Assembly (NCBI GenBank): GCA_003512805.1
Contig: DOOK01000006.1
Span: 1,330-7,646, forward strand
DNA from: Erwinia sp.
Lineage (GTDB): Bacteria; Pseudomonadota; Gammaproteobacteria; Enterobacterales; Enterobacteriaceae
DNA: 6,317 bases
Reading direction: 5' to 3'
Below, piece by piece: positions 1 through 6,317 of this stretch. Both the position numbers and the translations under genes were made by a program. The notes beneath the pieces were generated by a model. The model was given only the letters and a program-made list of their open reading frames with translations. It was not told the DNA's origin and did no database searches. Numbering within the stretch: the stretch's first letter is position 1; the number at the start of each line of letters is the position of its first letter.

Positions 1-16
1 AACGAGGGTACAGCCC

Positions 17-1504
17 ATGCGCATTAATCCTGTTCTGGCTATCGACGGCTATAAAACATCACATCGCGAACAGTATCCACAGGGAACCAGCCGCATTTAT
101 TCAAATTTTACGCCGCGTGGTAACCGCTTCTTTACCTCGCCGATGGCGGACGACAGGCTGGTATTCTTTGGATTACAGGGTTTTTTACAGTGGTTTATGA
201 TCGATCTGTTTAACGACGCGTTTTTTGCCCGACCTGAAGCCGAAGTGGTGACAGAGTACCAGCAGCTGATGGACAGCTATTTGGGCAAAGAGCGTATCGA
301 TGTGGAGCATATCCGCGCGCTGCATCGCCTGGGCTATCTGCCGCTGGAAATCAAAAGTCTGGATGAAGGCAGTAAGGTGCCAATGAAAGTGCCTGTCCTG
401 ACCATTACCAACACCGTTGATGACTTTTTCTGGCTGGTCAATTATCTGGAAAGCGTGATGTCAGCAGAATTATGGAAAGCCTCGACCAACGCCACTATCG
501 CACACCATTACCGGCTGGTCTGCGAGCGTTGGGCTGAGCTGACCTGTGATGACACCAGCCATCTTGATTTTCAATGCCATGATTTTTCGCTGCGGGGAAT
601 GTCCGGACTGCATGATGCCGCTCAGGCGGGCGCGGGTCATCTGCTGAGCTTTACCGGTACCGACAGCATTCCGTCGATTCTCTACCTTCGTCAGTACTAC
701 ACGCCGCCCAAAGACTACTTTATCGCGGGCAGTATTCCGGCGACGGAGCACAGCGTGATGTGTATGGGGGAAGAGCAGGGCGAAATCGCCACGTTTCGGC
801 GATTAATTAGCGAACTCTATCCACAGGGCTTTGTTTCCATCGTGTCGGATACCTGGGACTACTGGAAAGTGCTTACCGAATACAGCCGCGAGCTGAAAAC
901 GGAAATCATGGCGCGGGAAGGGCGTCTGGTCTTCCGCCCGGACAGTGGCGATCCGGTTGAGATCCTGTGCGGAACCGGCGACGACACCGATCGCGACCCG
1001 GCACGCACGCCACAACAGAAAGGCTCCGTAGAAGTCCTGTGGGAGATTTTCGGCGGTACGGTTAACGAGAAGGGCTACCGGGTGTTAGACAGCCATGTAG
1101 GGCTGATCTATGGCGATTCGATTACGCTGGAGCGAGCCAATCTGATCCTGGCGCGCCTGGAGGCAAAAGGCTTTGCCAGCAGCAACGTGGTGTTCGGCGT
1201 CGGCTCTTACACTTACCAATACAGCACCCGCGATACTTTCGGTTTTGCGATGAAGGCGACCTGGGGTGAGGTAAAAGGCATTGAGCGTGAAATTTTCAAG
1301 CAGCCAAAAACCGACAGCGGCCTGAAAAAATCCGCCAGAGGACTCCTGCGGGTCGAGCGGGATAGCGCGGGGGAATATTACCTGTTGGATCGGCAGACTC
1401 GGGAGCAGGAACAGGGTGGCGAACTGAAAACCCGTTTTTTAAACGGCACCCTGCTTAATCAGGAAGCATTGCCAGCGCTGCGCCAACGTCTGGCGGGCAA
1501 GTAA
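17..1504 (+). CDS. nadV: Nicotinamide phosphoribosyltransferase (NAMPT / NadV family)
   Basis: Predicted to condense nicotinamide with PRPP to give NMN and pyrophosphate, a cytosolic one-step NAD salvage reaction. The protein is 495 aa, close to human NAMPT (491 aa), so it looks complete. Visible family motifs, with human equivalents from remembered alignment: AIDGYKTSH at 9-17 (D10 and Y12 match D16 and Y18), HDFSLRG at 188-194 (F190 and R193 match F193 and R196, which stack on and hold the substrate), GTD at 214-216 (D216 matches D219, the residue favouring nicotinamide over nicotinate), PATEHS at 241-246 (H245 matches catalytic H247), FRPDSGDP at 306-313 (R307 and D309 match R311 and D313), and YGD at 365-367. 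The start is supported by a GAGGG ribosome binding site at 4-8, 8 nt upstream. It converges on yheS and ends at a strong terminator. The upstream gene is not visible; NAMPT genes often sit beside prs, but that cannot be tested here. Older annotations may call it nicotinate phosphoribosyltransferase; the GTD aspartate argues against that. Confidence 0.93.
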   Translation: MRINPVLAIDGYKTSHREQYPQGTSRIYSNFTPRGNRFFTSPMADDRLVFFGLQGFLQWFMIDLFNDAFFARPEAEVVTEYQQLMDSYLGKERIDVEHIRALHRLGYLPLEIKSLDEGSKVPMKVPVLTITNTVDDFFWLVNYLESVMSAELWKASTNATIAHHYRLVCERWAELTCDDTSHLDFQCHDFSLRGMSGLHDAAQAGAGHLLSFTGTDSIPSILYLRQYYTPPKDYFIAGSIPATEHSVMCMGEEQGEIATFRRLISELYPQGFVSIVSDTWDYWKVLTEYSRELKTEIMAREGRLVFRPDSGDPVEILCGTGDDTDRDPARTPQQKGSVEVLWEIFGGTVNEKGYRVLDSHVGLIYGDSITLERANLILARLEAKGFASSNVVFGVGSYTYQYSTRDTFGFAMKATWGEVKGIEREIFKQPKTDSGLKKSARGLLRVERDSAGEYYLLDRQTREQEQGGELKTRFLNGTLLNQEALPALRQRLAGK

Positions 1505-1506
1505 GT

Positions 1507-1544
1507 GAGTCGGGAGAAAATGTTTTTTCTCCCGACTCCTTTTT
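1507..1544 (+). terminator. Strong intrinsic terminator of the NAMPT gene
   Basis: A perfect 14-bp inverted repeat (arms 1507-1520 and 1525-1538) with a TGTT loop is followed by a T tract (1540-1544). It starts 2 nt after the NAMPT stop codon. The T tract runs into the stop codon of the convergent yheS gene (TTA on the + strand at 1543-1545). On the minus strand the hairpin is followed only by a mixed ACTTACTT stretch, so it should work best for the + strand, though it may also help end yheS transcripts. Confidence 0.92.
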
Positions 1545-3444
1545 ACGAAGCCAGCATAGCTTCCAGCTGTTCCTGCGCGTCCAGCCAGGCCATCTCACAT
1601 TCCTCCAGCGCGGATTTTGCTTCGGCCTGCTGTTGCAGCGCCGCCGTAAGATCCGCTTTGCGGCTTTGATCGTAAAGCGCGGTATCGGCCAGCTTTGTTT
1701 CCGCATCGGCCAGCGTGGCGTTGAATTTCTCCATCTGCTTTTCCAGCTTTTCGATCTGCTTGCGCAGCGGCTGCGTTTGCGTGCGCAGTTCGGCTTCACG
1801 GCGCTTCTGATCTTTTCTGGCCTGTGCGCTGTTGCCGCTTTCCTGTTTCGGTTCGGCGGCAGCGCTGGTCTGCTTTTGCAGGTCGCTCAGCCACTGCTGA
1901 TAATCTTCCAGATCGCCGTCAAACGCTTCGACTTTGCCGTCGTGAACCAGATAGAGATCGTCCGTGGTGGAACGCAGTAAATGGCGATCCTGCGAAACCA
2001 CCACCAGCGCGCCTTCAAAATCGATCAGCGCTTCGGTCAGTGCCTGACGCATATCCAAATCAAGGTGGTTGGTCGGTTCATCCAGCAGCAGAAGATTTGG
2101 GCGCTGCCAGACAATCAGCGCCAGCACCAGCCGCGCTTTTTCACCGCCGGAGAAGCGCTCGGTCTGCTCCGTAACTTTATCACCCTGAAAACCAAAGCCG
2201 CCCAGATAGTCGCGCAGCTGCTGCTCCAGCACTTTTGGCGCCAGCCGTACCAGATGCTGCAGCGGCGATTCATCTGCCCGTAAGAATTCCAGCTGATGCT
2301 GGGCGAAGTAGCCAAGTTTGATGCCTTTCGCCAGGCCGATATCGCCTTTTAGCGGCGCCAGCTCACCGGCCAGCAATTTAATCAGCGTGGATTTACCGGC
2401 ACCGTTGCGGCCCAACAGGCCAATGCGCGAGCCGGGCACCAGGTTCAGCTTGATGGAATCCAGAATAACGCGGTCGGCATAGCCAGCGCTGACTTTTTCC
2501 ATCTTCAACAGCGGGTTAGGCAAACTTTCCGGCTCGCGGAAGCTAAAAGTAAACGGATTATCGACGTGCGCGGGCGCAATCAGCTCCATACGCTCCAGCA
2601 TTTTAATACGGCTTTGCGCCTGCTTTGCCTTACTGGCCTTGGCCTTAAAGCGGTCAATAAAACTTTGCAGGTGCGCTACTTTCTGCTGCTGGTTTTCGAA
2701 CATTGACTGCTGCTGCGCCAGTTTGGTGGCGCGCTGGATCTCAAACGAGCTGTAGTTGCCGGTATATTCGAAGATCGACTGCTGTTCGATATGCAAGATT
2801 TTATCCACCACGGGGTCCAGGAAGTCGCGGTCGTGGGAGATCAGGATCAGCGTGCCCTGATAGCTTTTCAGCCAGCGCTCCAGCCAGATCACCGCGTCCA
2901 GATCGAGGTGGTTGGTGGGTTCGTCAAGCAGCAGCAGGTCAGAACGACAGATCAGCGCCTGCGCCAGATTCAGGCGCATCCGCCAGCCTCCGGAGAAATC
3001 GCTGACCGGCCGCTGCAGCTGCTCCTGAGAAAAGCCCAAACCGTTAAGCAGGCTGGCGGCGCGTGACTGTATTGTCCATGCCTGAACGGCGTCCAGCTTG
3101 CCGTGCAGCGTGGCGATAGCGTGGCCGTCGTCGTTCTCGTTGGCCTTTGCCAGGTCTGCCTGCAGCTGACGATACTCGCGATCGCCATCAATGACATATT
3201 CGATAGCAGGCATATTAAGCGCAGGCGTTTCCTGATTAACCCAGGCCAGCGACCAGCTGCCCGGATAGGTAAAGCTGCCCGCATCAGCGCTTATCTCGTT
3301 CTTAAGCAGCGACAGCAGCGTGGATTTACCGCAGCCGTTCTTGCCCACCAGCCCCACTTTCTGACCGGGATTGATGGTAGCGGAAGCGTTATCCAGCAGG
3401 ACGCGAACGCCGCGTCGGATTTGTAACGATGAGAAGAGAATCAT
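1543..3444 (-). CDS. yheS: ABC-F family ribosome-associated ATPase YheS
   Basis: One of the enterobacterial ABC-F proteins (with EttA, Uup and YbiT), soluble tandem ATPases that bind the ribosomal E site and influence peptidyl-tRNA positioning and stalled translation; there are no membrane segments. At 633 aa it is about the length of E. coli YheS (about 637). Domain order: ABC1 with Walker A GKNGCGKS at 34-41, signature FSGGW at 150-154, Walker B LLLLDEP with D174/E175, and H-loop H204; a charged linker at roughly 240-300 rich in Lys, Arg and Gln (the P-site tRNA-interaction motif of the family); ABC2 with Walker A GRNGAGKS at 345-352, signature SGGEK at 432-436, Walker B D455/E456; and a C-terminal Lys/Glu/Gln-rich coiled coil at about 540-633. 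The second H-loop reads SQD, with Q485 where family members usually have His. The start ATG aligns with the E. coli N-terminus, although only a weak ribosome binding site precedes it. It is transcribed divergently from kefG. Confidence 0.97.
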   Translation of the reverse strand: MILFSSLQIRRGVRVLLDNASATINPGQKVGLVGKNGCGKSTLLSLLKNEISADAGSFTYPGSWSLAWVNQETPALNMPAIEYVIDGDREYRQLQADLAKANENDDGHAIATLHGKLDAVQAWTIQSRAASLLNGLGFSQEQLQRPVSDFSGGWRMRLNLAQALICRSDLLLLDEPTNHLDLDAVIWLERWLKSYQGTLILISHDRDFLDPVVDKILHIEQQSIFEYTGNYSSFEIQRATKLAQQQSMFENQQQKVAHLQSFIDRFKAKASKAKQAQSRIKMLERMELIAPAHVDNPFTFSFREPESLPNPLLKMEKVSAGYADRVILDSIKLNLVPGSRIGLLGRNGAGKSTLIKLLAGELAPLKGDIGLAKGIKLGYFAQHQLEFLRADESPLQHLVRLAPKVLEQQLRDYLGGFGFQGDKVTEQTERFSGGEKARLVLALIVWQRPNLLLLDEPTNHLDLDMRQALTEALIDFEGALVVVSQDRHLLRSTTDDLYLVHDGKVEAFDGDLEDYQQWLSDLQKQTSAAAEPKQESGNSAQARKDQKRREAELRTQTQPLRKQIEKLEKQMEKFNATLADAETKLADTALYDQSRKADLTAALQQQAEAKSALEECEMAWLDAQEQLEAMLAS

Positions 3445-3480
3445 AAGCGCCGTAATAACCAGGATATGTTAAATTGAACC

Positions 3481-3507
3481 ATCATAAATGCGTTGCGGAA
3501 TGCACAA
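3481..3507 (-). promoter_or_regulatory. Possible yheS promoter in the divergent intergenic region
   Basis: On the minus strand a TATGAT -10-like hexamer (3481-3486, five of six consensus bases) is preceded by a poor TTGTGC -35-like hexamer (3502-3507) at a short 15-bp spacing. It would start transcription near 3474, about 30 nt before the yheS ATG. The 125-bp intergenic region must contain promoters for both yheS and kefG, but I could not find a convincing one for kefG. This is a weak candidate only. Confidence 0.25.
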
Positions 3508-3537
3508 TTTCGCAGTGTCGAGCATGGTAGCGGAATT

Positions 3538-3566
3538 TCCCCGCCATGACGACGATTTGGAGGGGA
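3538..3566 (+). promoter_or_regulatory. Hairpin able to mask the kefG ribosome binding site
   Basis: The kefG Shine-Dalgarno sequence GGAGGGG (3559-3565) can pair with an upstream pyrimidine-rich arm. Bases 3538-3546 pair with 3558-3566: eight base pairs (U-A, four C-G, then C-G, C-G, A-U) interrupted by one G.A mismatch, around an 11-nt loop. A competing 4-bp GC stem, GCGG at 3530-3533 with CCGC at 3541-3544, uses the same left arm and would free the Shine-Dalgarno sequence. Pairing is seen in the sequence; a regulatory role is inference. Confidence 0.4.
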
Positions 3567-3569
3567 TTG

Positions 3570-4121
3570 ATGTTGCAGCCGCCCAAAGTTTTGCTGCTCT
3601 ATGCTCACCCGGAATCCCAGGACTCGATTGCCAATCGGGTATTACTGGAGCCGGCCAAAGCATTACCTAACGTGACCGTTCACGACTTATACGCGCACTA
3701 TCCAGACTTTTTTATTGATATTTATTACGAACAGCAACAGCTGCGCGATCATGACATCATCGTGTTTCAACATCCGCTTTACACCTACAGCTGTCCCGCG
3801 CTGCTAAAAGAGTGGCTGGACCGCGTGCTGTCGCGCGGCTTTGCCAGCGGGCCAGGCGGCAACGTGCTGGAAGGAAAATACTGGCGTAGCGTCGTGACCA
3901 CTGGCGAACCGGAAACGGCCTATCACCAGGAAGGGCTTAATCGCTATCCGCTGTCGGATATCATGCGGCCATTTGAGCTGACGGCGCAAATGTGCCGGAT
4001 GCACTGGCTCACGCCGATGATTATTTATTGGGCGCGTCGGCAGACGCCGGAAATGATGAAAAATTACGCGCGAGCTTACAGCGACTGGCTGGCGTCACCT
4101 TTGCCTTACGGAGGCACCTGA
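3570..4121 (+). CDS. kefG: KefG, flavodoxin-fold ancillary protein of the KefB K+ efflux system
   Basis: Cytosolic partner needed for full activity of KefB, related to NAD(P)H:quinone oxidoreductases of the NQO1/MdaB/KefF fold. The protein has 183 aa against 184 in E. coli. A flavodoxin-like first strand with the phosphate loop is seen at [14 protein letters not shown] (6-19), followed by [11 protein letters not shown] (37-47). The family hallmark [16 protein letters not shown] is at 67-82, FASGPGG at 91-97 and TTGEP at 110-114, all typical of the quinone-reductase-like family. The start at 3570 is chosen because GGAGGGG at 3559-3565 lies just upstream and because the N-terminus [11 protein letters not shown] then matches the family; the in-frame ATG at 3546 has no ribosome binding site and would add eight unrelated residues. 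The stop codon TGA is directly followed by the kefB ATG, so the two are cotranscribed and probably translationally coupled. Whether it has its own oxidoreductase activity cannot be told from sequence. Confidence 0.96.
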   Translation: MLQPPKVLLLYAHPESQDSIANRVLLEPAKALPNVTVHDLYAHYPDFFIDIYYEQQQLRDHDIIVFQHPLYTYSCPALLKEWLDRVLSRGFASGPGGNVLEGKYWRSVVTTGEPETAYHQEGLNRYPLSDIMRPFELTAQMCRMHWLTPMIIYWARRQTPEMMKNYARAYSDWLASPLPYGGT

Positions 4122-5927
4122 ATGGAAGGACAAACCCTGCTCACGGCTGGTGTGGTCTATCTTTTTGCGGCAGTTATCGCCGTTCCGATCGCGGCCCGTC
4201 TTGGCATTGGGGCCGTGCTGGGCTATCTGCTGGCCGGTATTGCTATTGGGCCATGGGGATTGGGCTTTATCAGCGACGTAGAAGAAATCCTGCATTTCTC
4301 CGAACTTGGCGTCGTTTTCCTGATGTTTATTATCGGGCTGGAACTGAATCCTTCCAAGCTTTGGGAACTGCGGCGCTCTATTTTCGGCGTGGGCGCAGCC
4401 CAGGTGATTTTCAGCGCGGCGATCCTGGGCGGCCTGCTCTGGCTGACCGATTTCTCCTGGCAGGCGGCCATGATTGGCGGCCTTGGCCTGGCGATGTCGT
4501 CTACGGCGATGGCGCTGCAGCTGATGAGCGACAAAGGCATGAAGCGCAATGAATCCGGCCAGCTGGGCTTTTCGGTGCTGCTGTTCCAGGATCTGGCCGT
4601 GATCCCGGCCCTGGCACTGGTGCCGCTGCTGGCAGGGGGCGACAGTGGCCATACCGACTGGATGAAAGTCGGCATGAAAGTACTGGCGTTTGCCGGCATG
4701 TTGGTAGGGGGGCGTTTTCTGCTGCGGCCGATTTTTCGCTTTATTGCCGCTTCTGACGTGCGGGAAGTCTTTACCGCTGCCGCCTTGCTGCTGGTGCTGG
4801 GATCGGCGTTGTTTATGGATGCGCTGGGCCTGTCGATGGCGCTGGGCACGTTTATCGCGGGCATTCTGCTGGCGGAAAGTGAATACCGGCACGAGCTGGA
4901 AGTCGCTATCGATCCTTTTAAAGGACTGCTGCTGGGGCTGTTCTTTATCTCCGTAGGCATGGCGCTGAATCTGGGCGTGCTCTATACCCACATCGTCGAA
5001 ATTTTGGTTGGCGTGGTGTTGCTGGTGGCGATCAAAGCGGGCGTGCTTTATCTGCTGTCACGGATTTTCGGCCTGCGCAGTTCTGAACGGTTACAGTTCT
5101 CGGCGGTATTGAGTCAGGGCGGTGAGTTCGCATTTGTGCTCTTTTCAGCTGCCTCTTCAGCAAAACTCTTCAGCGGCGACCAGATGCCGTTGCTGCTGGT
5201 GACGGTCACGCTGTCGATGATGACCACGCCGCTGCTGATGCAAAGCGTGGATAAGATTCTGGCGAAGCGGTTTAACGATGGCGACGACAGCGACGAGAAG
5301 CCTTTTGTCGAAGACGACAAGCCGCAGGTCATCGTGGTGGGGTTTGGCCGTTTCGGTCAGGTAGTGGCGCGTTTGCTGATGGCAAATGAAAAGCGAATTA
5401 CGGTGCTGGAACGCGATATCAGTGCGGTCAGCCTGATGCGCACCTATGGTTATAAAGTATACTATGGTGATGCCACCGAGCTGGAGCTGTTGCGCGCCGC
5501 AGGCGCAGAAACGGCGCAGTCTATCGTTATTACCTGCAATGGGCCGGAAGACGCGATGGAAATCGTGCGGCTCTGCCAGCATCATTTTCCACATCTGCAA
5601 ATCCTGGCACGAGCGCGTGGCCGTGTAGAGGCGCATGAGCTGCTCCAGGCAGGCGTCACCCAGTTCTCGCGTGAAACTTTCTCCAGTGCGCTGGAGCTTG
5701 GCCGCAAAACGCTGATGTCGCTGGGCATGCATCCCCATCAGGCTTTTCGCGCGCAGCAGCATTTCCGCCGTCTTGATATGCGAATGTTGCGCGAACTGAT
5801 GCCAAACCTCGGTGACAGCCAGCAAATTTCCCGCGTGAAAGAAGCCAGGCGAGAGCTGGAAGATATTTTCCAGGCCGAAATGCGGCGTGAAAAGCGCCAG
5901 TTTGACGGCTGGGATGAATCAGAATAG
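4122..5927 (+). CDS. kefB: KefB, glutathione-regulated K+ efflux antiporter
   Basis: Inner-membrane K+ efflux system of the CPA2 family, held shut by glutathione and opened by glutathione adducts of electrophiles such as methylglyoxal; K+ loss with H+ entry acidifies and protects the cell. The length, 601 aa, equals E. coli KefB. Residues 1-380 contain about a dozen hydrophobic segments; [12 protein letters not shown] at 153-164 carries the conserved Q156/D157 ion-site pair. The cytoplasmic regulatory loop [12 protein letters not shown] is at 257-268, and SQGGEFAF at 331-338 is another conserved CPA2 motif. After an acidic linker (385-399, rich in Asp and Glu) comes a KTN/RCK Rossmann domain: GFGRFG at 407-412, the acidic strand end E430, and YYGDAT at 447-452. 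The C-terminal stretch [13 protein letters not shown] at 495-507 and [12 protein letters not shown] at 517-528 belongs to the region that binds glutathione in Kef proteins. A GGAGG ribosome binding site (4110-4114) lies inside the end of kefG. Association with KefG rather than KefF, and overall sequence, favour KefB over KefC. Confidence 0.97.
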   Translation: MEGQTLLTAGVVYLFAAVIAVPIAARLGIGAVLGYLLAGIAIGPWGLGFISDVEEILHFSELGVVFLMFIIGLELNPSKLWELRRSIFGVGAAQVIFSAAILGGLLWLTDFSWQAAMIGGLGLAMSSTAMALQLMSDKGMKRNESGQLGFSVLLFQDLAVIPALALVPLLAGGDSGHTDWMKVGMKVLAFAGMLVGGRFLLRPIFRFIAASDVREVFTAAALLLVLGSALFMDALGLSMALGTFIAGILLAESEYRHELEVAIDPFKGLLLGLFFISVGMALNLGVLYTHIVEILVGVVLLVAIKAGVLYLLSRIFGLRSSERLQFSAVLSQGGEFAFVLFSAASSAKLFSGDQMPLLLVTVTLSMMTTPLLMQSVDKILAKRFNDGDDSDEKPFVEDDKPQVIVVGFGRFGQVVARLLMANEKRITVLERDISAVSLMRTYGYKVYYGDATELELLRAAGAETAQSIVITCNGPEDAMEIVRLCQHHFPHLQILARARGRVEAHELLQAGVTQFSRETFSSALELGRKTLMSLGMHPHQAFRAQQHFRRLDMRMLRELMPNLGDSQQISRVKEARRELEDIFQAEMRREKRQFDGWDESE

Positions 5928-5959
5928 GGCGGGGCGAAAGCCTTTTACTGAGCCGACAT

Positions 5960-5991
5960 CGCTTTGCCTGGCAGAGCGTTGTCTTTTATTT
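5960..5991 (+). terminator. Probable intrinsic terminator or attenuator between kefB and yheV
   Basis: Arms CGCTTTGC (5960-5967) and GCAGAGCG (5971-5978) form an 8-bp stem with one U.G wobble and a 3-nt CTG loop, followed by the U-rich tract TTGTCTTTTATTT (5979-5991). The tract is interrupted by G, C and A, so termination may be partial. It sits in the 77-bp gap after kefB and 14 nt before the yheV start. Confidence 0.5.
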
Positions 5992-6004
5992 AATCGGAAA
6001 ACCT

Positions 6005-6199
6005 ATGCGTAAAAGATTTATTGCCGGAGCGACTTGTCCTAAGTGCCAGGCTAAAGATACCCTTGCTCTGTGGGTTGAAAATAATGTCGATGTGGTTGAG
6101 TGCGTTAAGTGTGGTCATCAGATGCGCGAAGCAGATAAGCACGTGCGTGATGAAGTTCGCACTAATGAGCAAGTCATCGGAATTTTTCATCCCGAGTAG
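6005..6199 (+). CDS. yheV: YheV family small zinc-ribbon protein
   Basis: A 64-aa protein of unknown function, the counterpart of the 66-aa E. coli YheV (a DUF2387-type family, by recollection). Two cysteine knuckles, CPKC at 11-14 and CVKCGH at 33-38, are placed as in a single zinc ribbon, 18 residues apart; the four cysteines would bind one zinc ion. The N-terminus is basic (RKR), the middle ENNVDVVEC and the C-terminus EQVIGIFHPE match the E. coli protein closely. The ATG at 6005 has a modest ribosome binding site (GGA at 5996-5998, 6 nt upstream). No signal peptide or membrane segment is seen. It follows kefB on the same strand and in E. coli precedes slyD, a metal-binding prolyl isomerase, but no functional link can be shown from this window. 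The zinc ribbon could bind nucleic acid or protein; neither is established. Confidence 0.93.
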   Translation: MRKRFIAGATCPKCQAKDTLALWVENNVDVVECVKCGHQMREADKHVRDEVRTNEQVIGIFHPE

Positions 6200-6220
6200 C
6201 GTTATCGCTCAGCTTTTTTT
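6198..6220 (+). terminator. Weak terminator-like element after yheV
   Basis: A short AGCG/CGCT stem (6198-6201 with 6206-6209, TTAT loop) begins inside the yheV stop codon and is followed, after CAGC, by seven T residues (6214-6220). The stem is only 4 bp, so efficient termination is doubtful. The T run also forms the loop of another small palindrome, CAGCTT (6210-6215) with AAGCTG (6221-6226). Confidence 0.3.
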
Positions 6221-6222
6221 AA

Positions 6223-6237
6223 GCTGTATCTTACAGC
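6223..6237. repeat. Perfect 6-bp inverted repeat overlapping the downstream -35 region
   Basis: GCTGTA (6223-6228) and TACAGC (6232-6237) are exact reverse complements separated by TCT. The repeat covers the -35 hexamer of the promoter candidate at 6230-6258. It could be an operator half-site pair or chance; no known regulator consensus is recognised. Confidence 0.4.
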
Positions 6238-6258
6238 GGCGTTGAAATCCATTACAAT
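6230..6258 (+). promoter_or_regulatory. Sigma70-type promoter for the gene after the window (slyD position)
   Basis: CTTACA (6230-6235, four of six consensus bases) and TACAAT (6253-6258, five of six) are separated by 17 bp, the optimal spacing. Transcription would start near 6265. No coding region follows within the window, so the promoter would serve the next gene on the + strand, which in E. coli is slyD. Confidence 0.5.
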
Positions 6259-6270
6259 CAGCGCAAACTC

Positions 6271-6307
6271 AGAGCTTGCCGGCAAATCCGCCGATGTTTC
6301 AAGCTCT
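6271..6307 (+). other. Stem-loop in the predicted 5' leader of the downstream gene
   Basis: AGAGCTTG (6271-6278) and CAAGCTCT (6300-6307) form a perfect 8-bp stem. Inside its 21-nt loop, CGGC (6280-6283) and GCCG (6290-6293) form a second 4-bp stem with a 6-nt loop. The structure begins only a few nucleotides after the start site predicted from the 6230-6258 promoter. No T tract follows within the window, so it does not look like a terminator. A role in mRNA stability or translation control of the next gene is possible but inferred. Confidence 0.45.
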
Positions 6308-6317
6308 CAACGGTTAG

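Noticed and set aside
1..1504. Recent horizontal transfer of the NAMPT gene shown by base composition
   Set aside because: By eye its GC level and codon choice resemble the neighbouring genes, and no integrase, insertion sequence or flanking repeat is visible in the window, so composition gives no support for recent transfer.
2059..2940. Similar stretches near 2059-2100 and 2906-2940 that look like a direct repeat
   Set aside because: Both encode the Walker B segment LLLLDEPTNHLDL of the two ATPase domains of YheS. The likeness reflects domain duplication, not a mobile or regulatory repeat.
3546..3569. Earlier ATG start for kefG at 3546
   Set aside because: It has no ribosome binding site, adds eight residues unlike the family, and would place the strong GGAGGGG inside the coding region rather than in front of the 3570 ATG.
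4095..4991. A 298-aa open frame on the minus strand opposite kefB, plus another of 245 aa at 4223-4960
   Set aside because: Both lie wholly or almost wholly antisense to the well-supported kefB gene. Their composition (His/Gln-rich or Ser/Pro-rich) is typical of reversed coding sequence, and no domain is recognisable.
5931..5946. GGC-GAAA-GCC hairpin followed by four T residues directly after kefB
   Set aside because: The stem is only 3 bp plus possible G.U pairs that would use up part of the T run. The 8-bp hairpin at 5960-5978 is the better terminator candidate.
5964..5994. Possible yheV promoter (TTGCCT with TTTAAT)
   Set aside because: Spacing is 19 bp, the -35 match is poor, and the start site would fall about 4 nt before the ATG, leaving no room for the ribosome binding site.

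Overview
The window looks like chromosomal DNA from a gammaproteobacterium of the order Enterobacterales. The block yheS <- -> kefG-kefB-yheV has the gene order, orientation and near full-length protein similarity of the Escherichia coli yheS/kefGB/yheV/slyD neighbourhood as I recall it. Protein sequences differ enough from E. coli that a related family (for example Erwiniaceae or a neighbour) is plausible, but I cannot fix genus from this window alone.

Layout. Positions 17-1504 (+) encode a nicotinamide phosphoribosyltransferase (NAMPT/NadV type), ending at a strong intrinsic terminator (1507-1544). It converges on yheS (1543-3444, -), a two-ATPase ABC-F translation factor. A 125-bp divergent intergenic region (3445-3569) separates yheS from kefG (3570-4121, +), which is followed with no gap by kefB (4122-5927, +). 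A terminator-like hairpin lies in the 77-bp gap before yheV (6005-6199, +), a small zinc-ribbon protein. The last 118 bp hold no gene; they contain a weak terminator-like element, a good sigma70-type promoter and a stem-loop just after its predicted start site. These probably form the 5' region of the next gene, slyD in E. coli, which lies outside the window.

How the genes work together. KefB is a glutathione-gated K+ efflux system and KefG its flavodoxin-fold partner; together they acidify the cytoplasm during electrophile stress. YheS acts on ribosomes. The NAMPT makes NMN from nicotinamide for NAD salvage. It is not part of the E. coli neighbourhood, where yheS is followed by yheT, so its position is the main accessory feature.

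No mobile element, CRISPR array, tRNA or rRNA was seen, and I found no evidence for a wholly new multi-gene system. The points most worth checking are the NAMPT insertion, a glutamine in place of the second H-loop histidine of YheS, a hairpin able to mask the kefG ribosome binding site, and the structured region after yheV.
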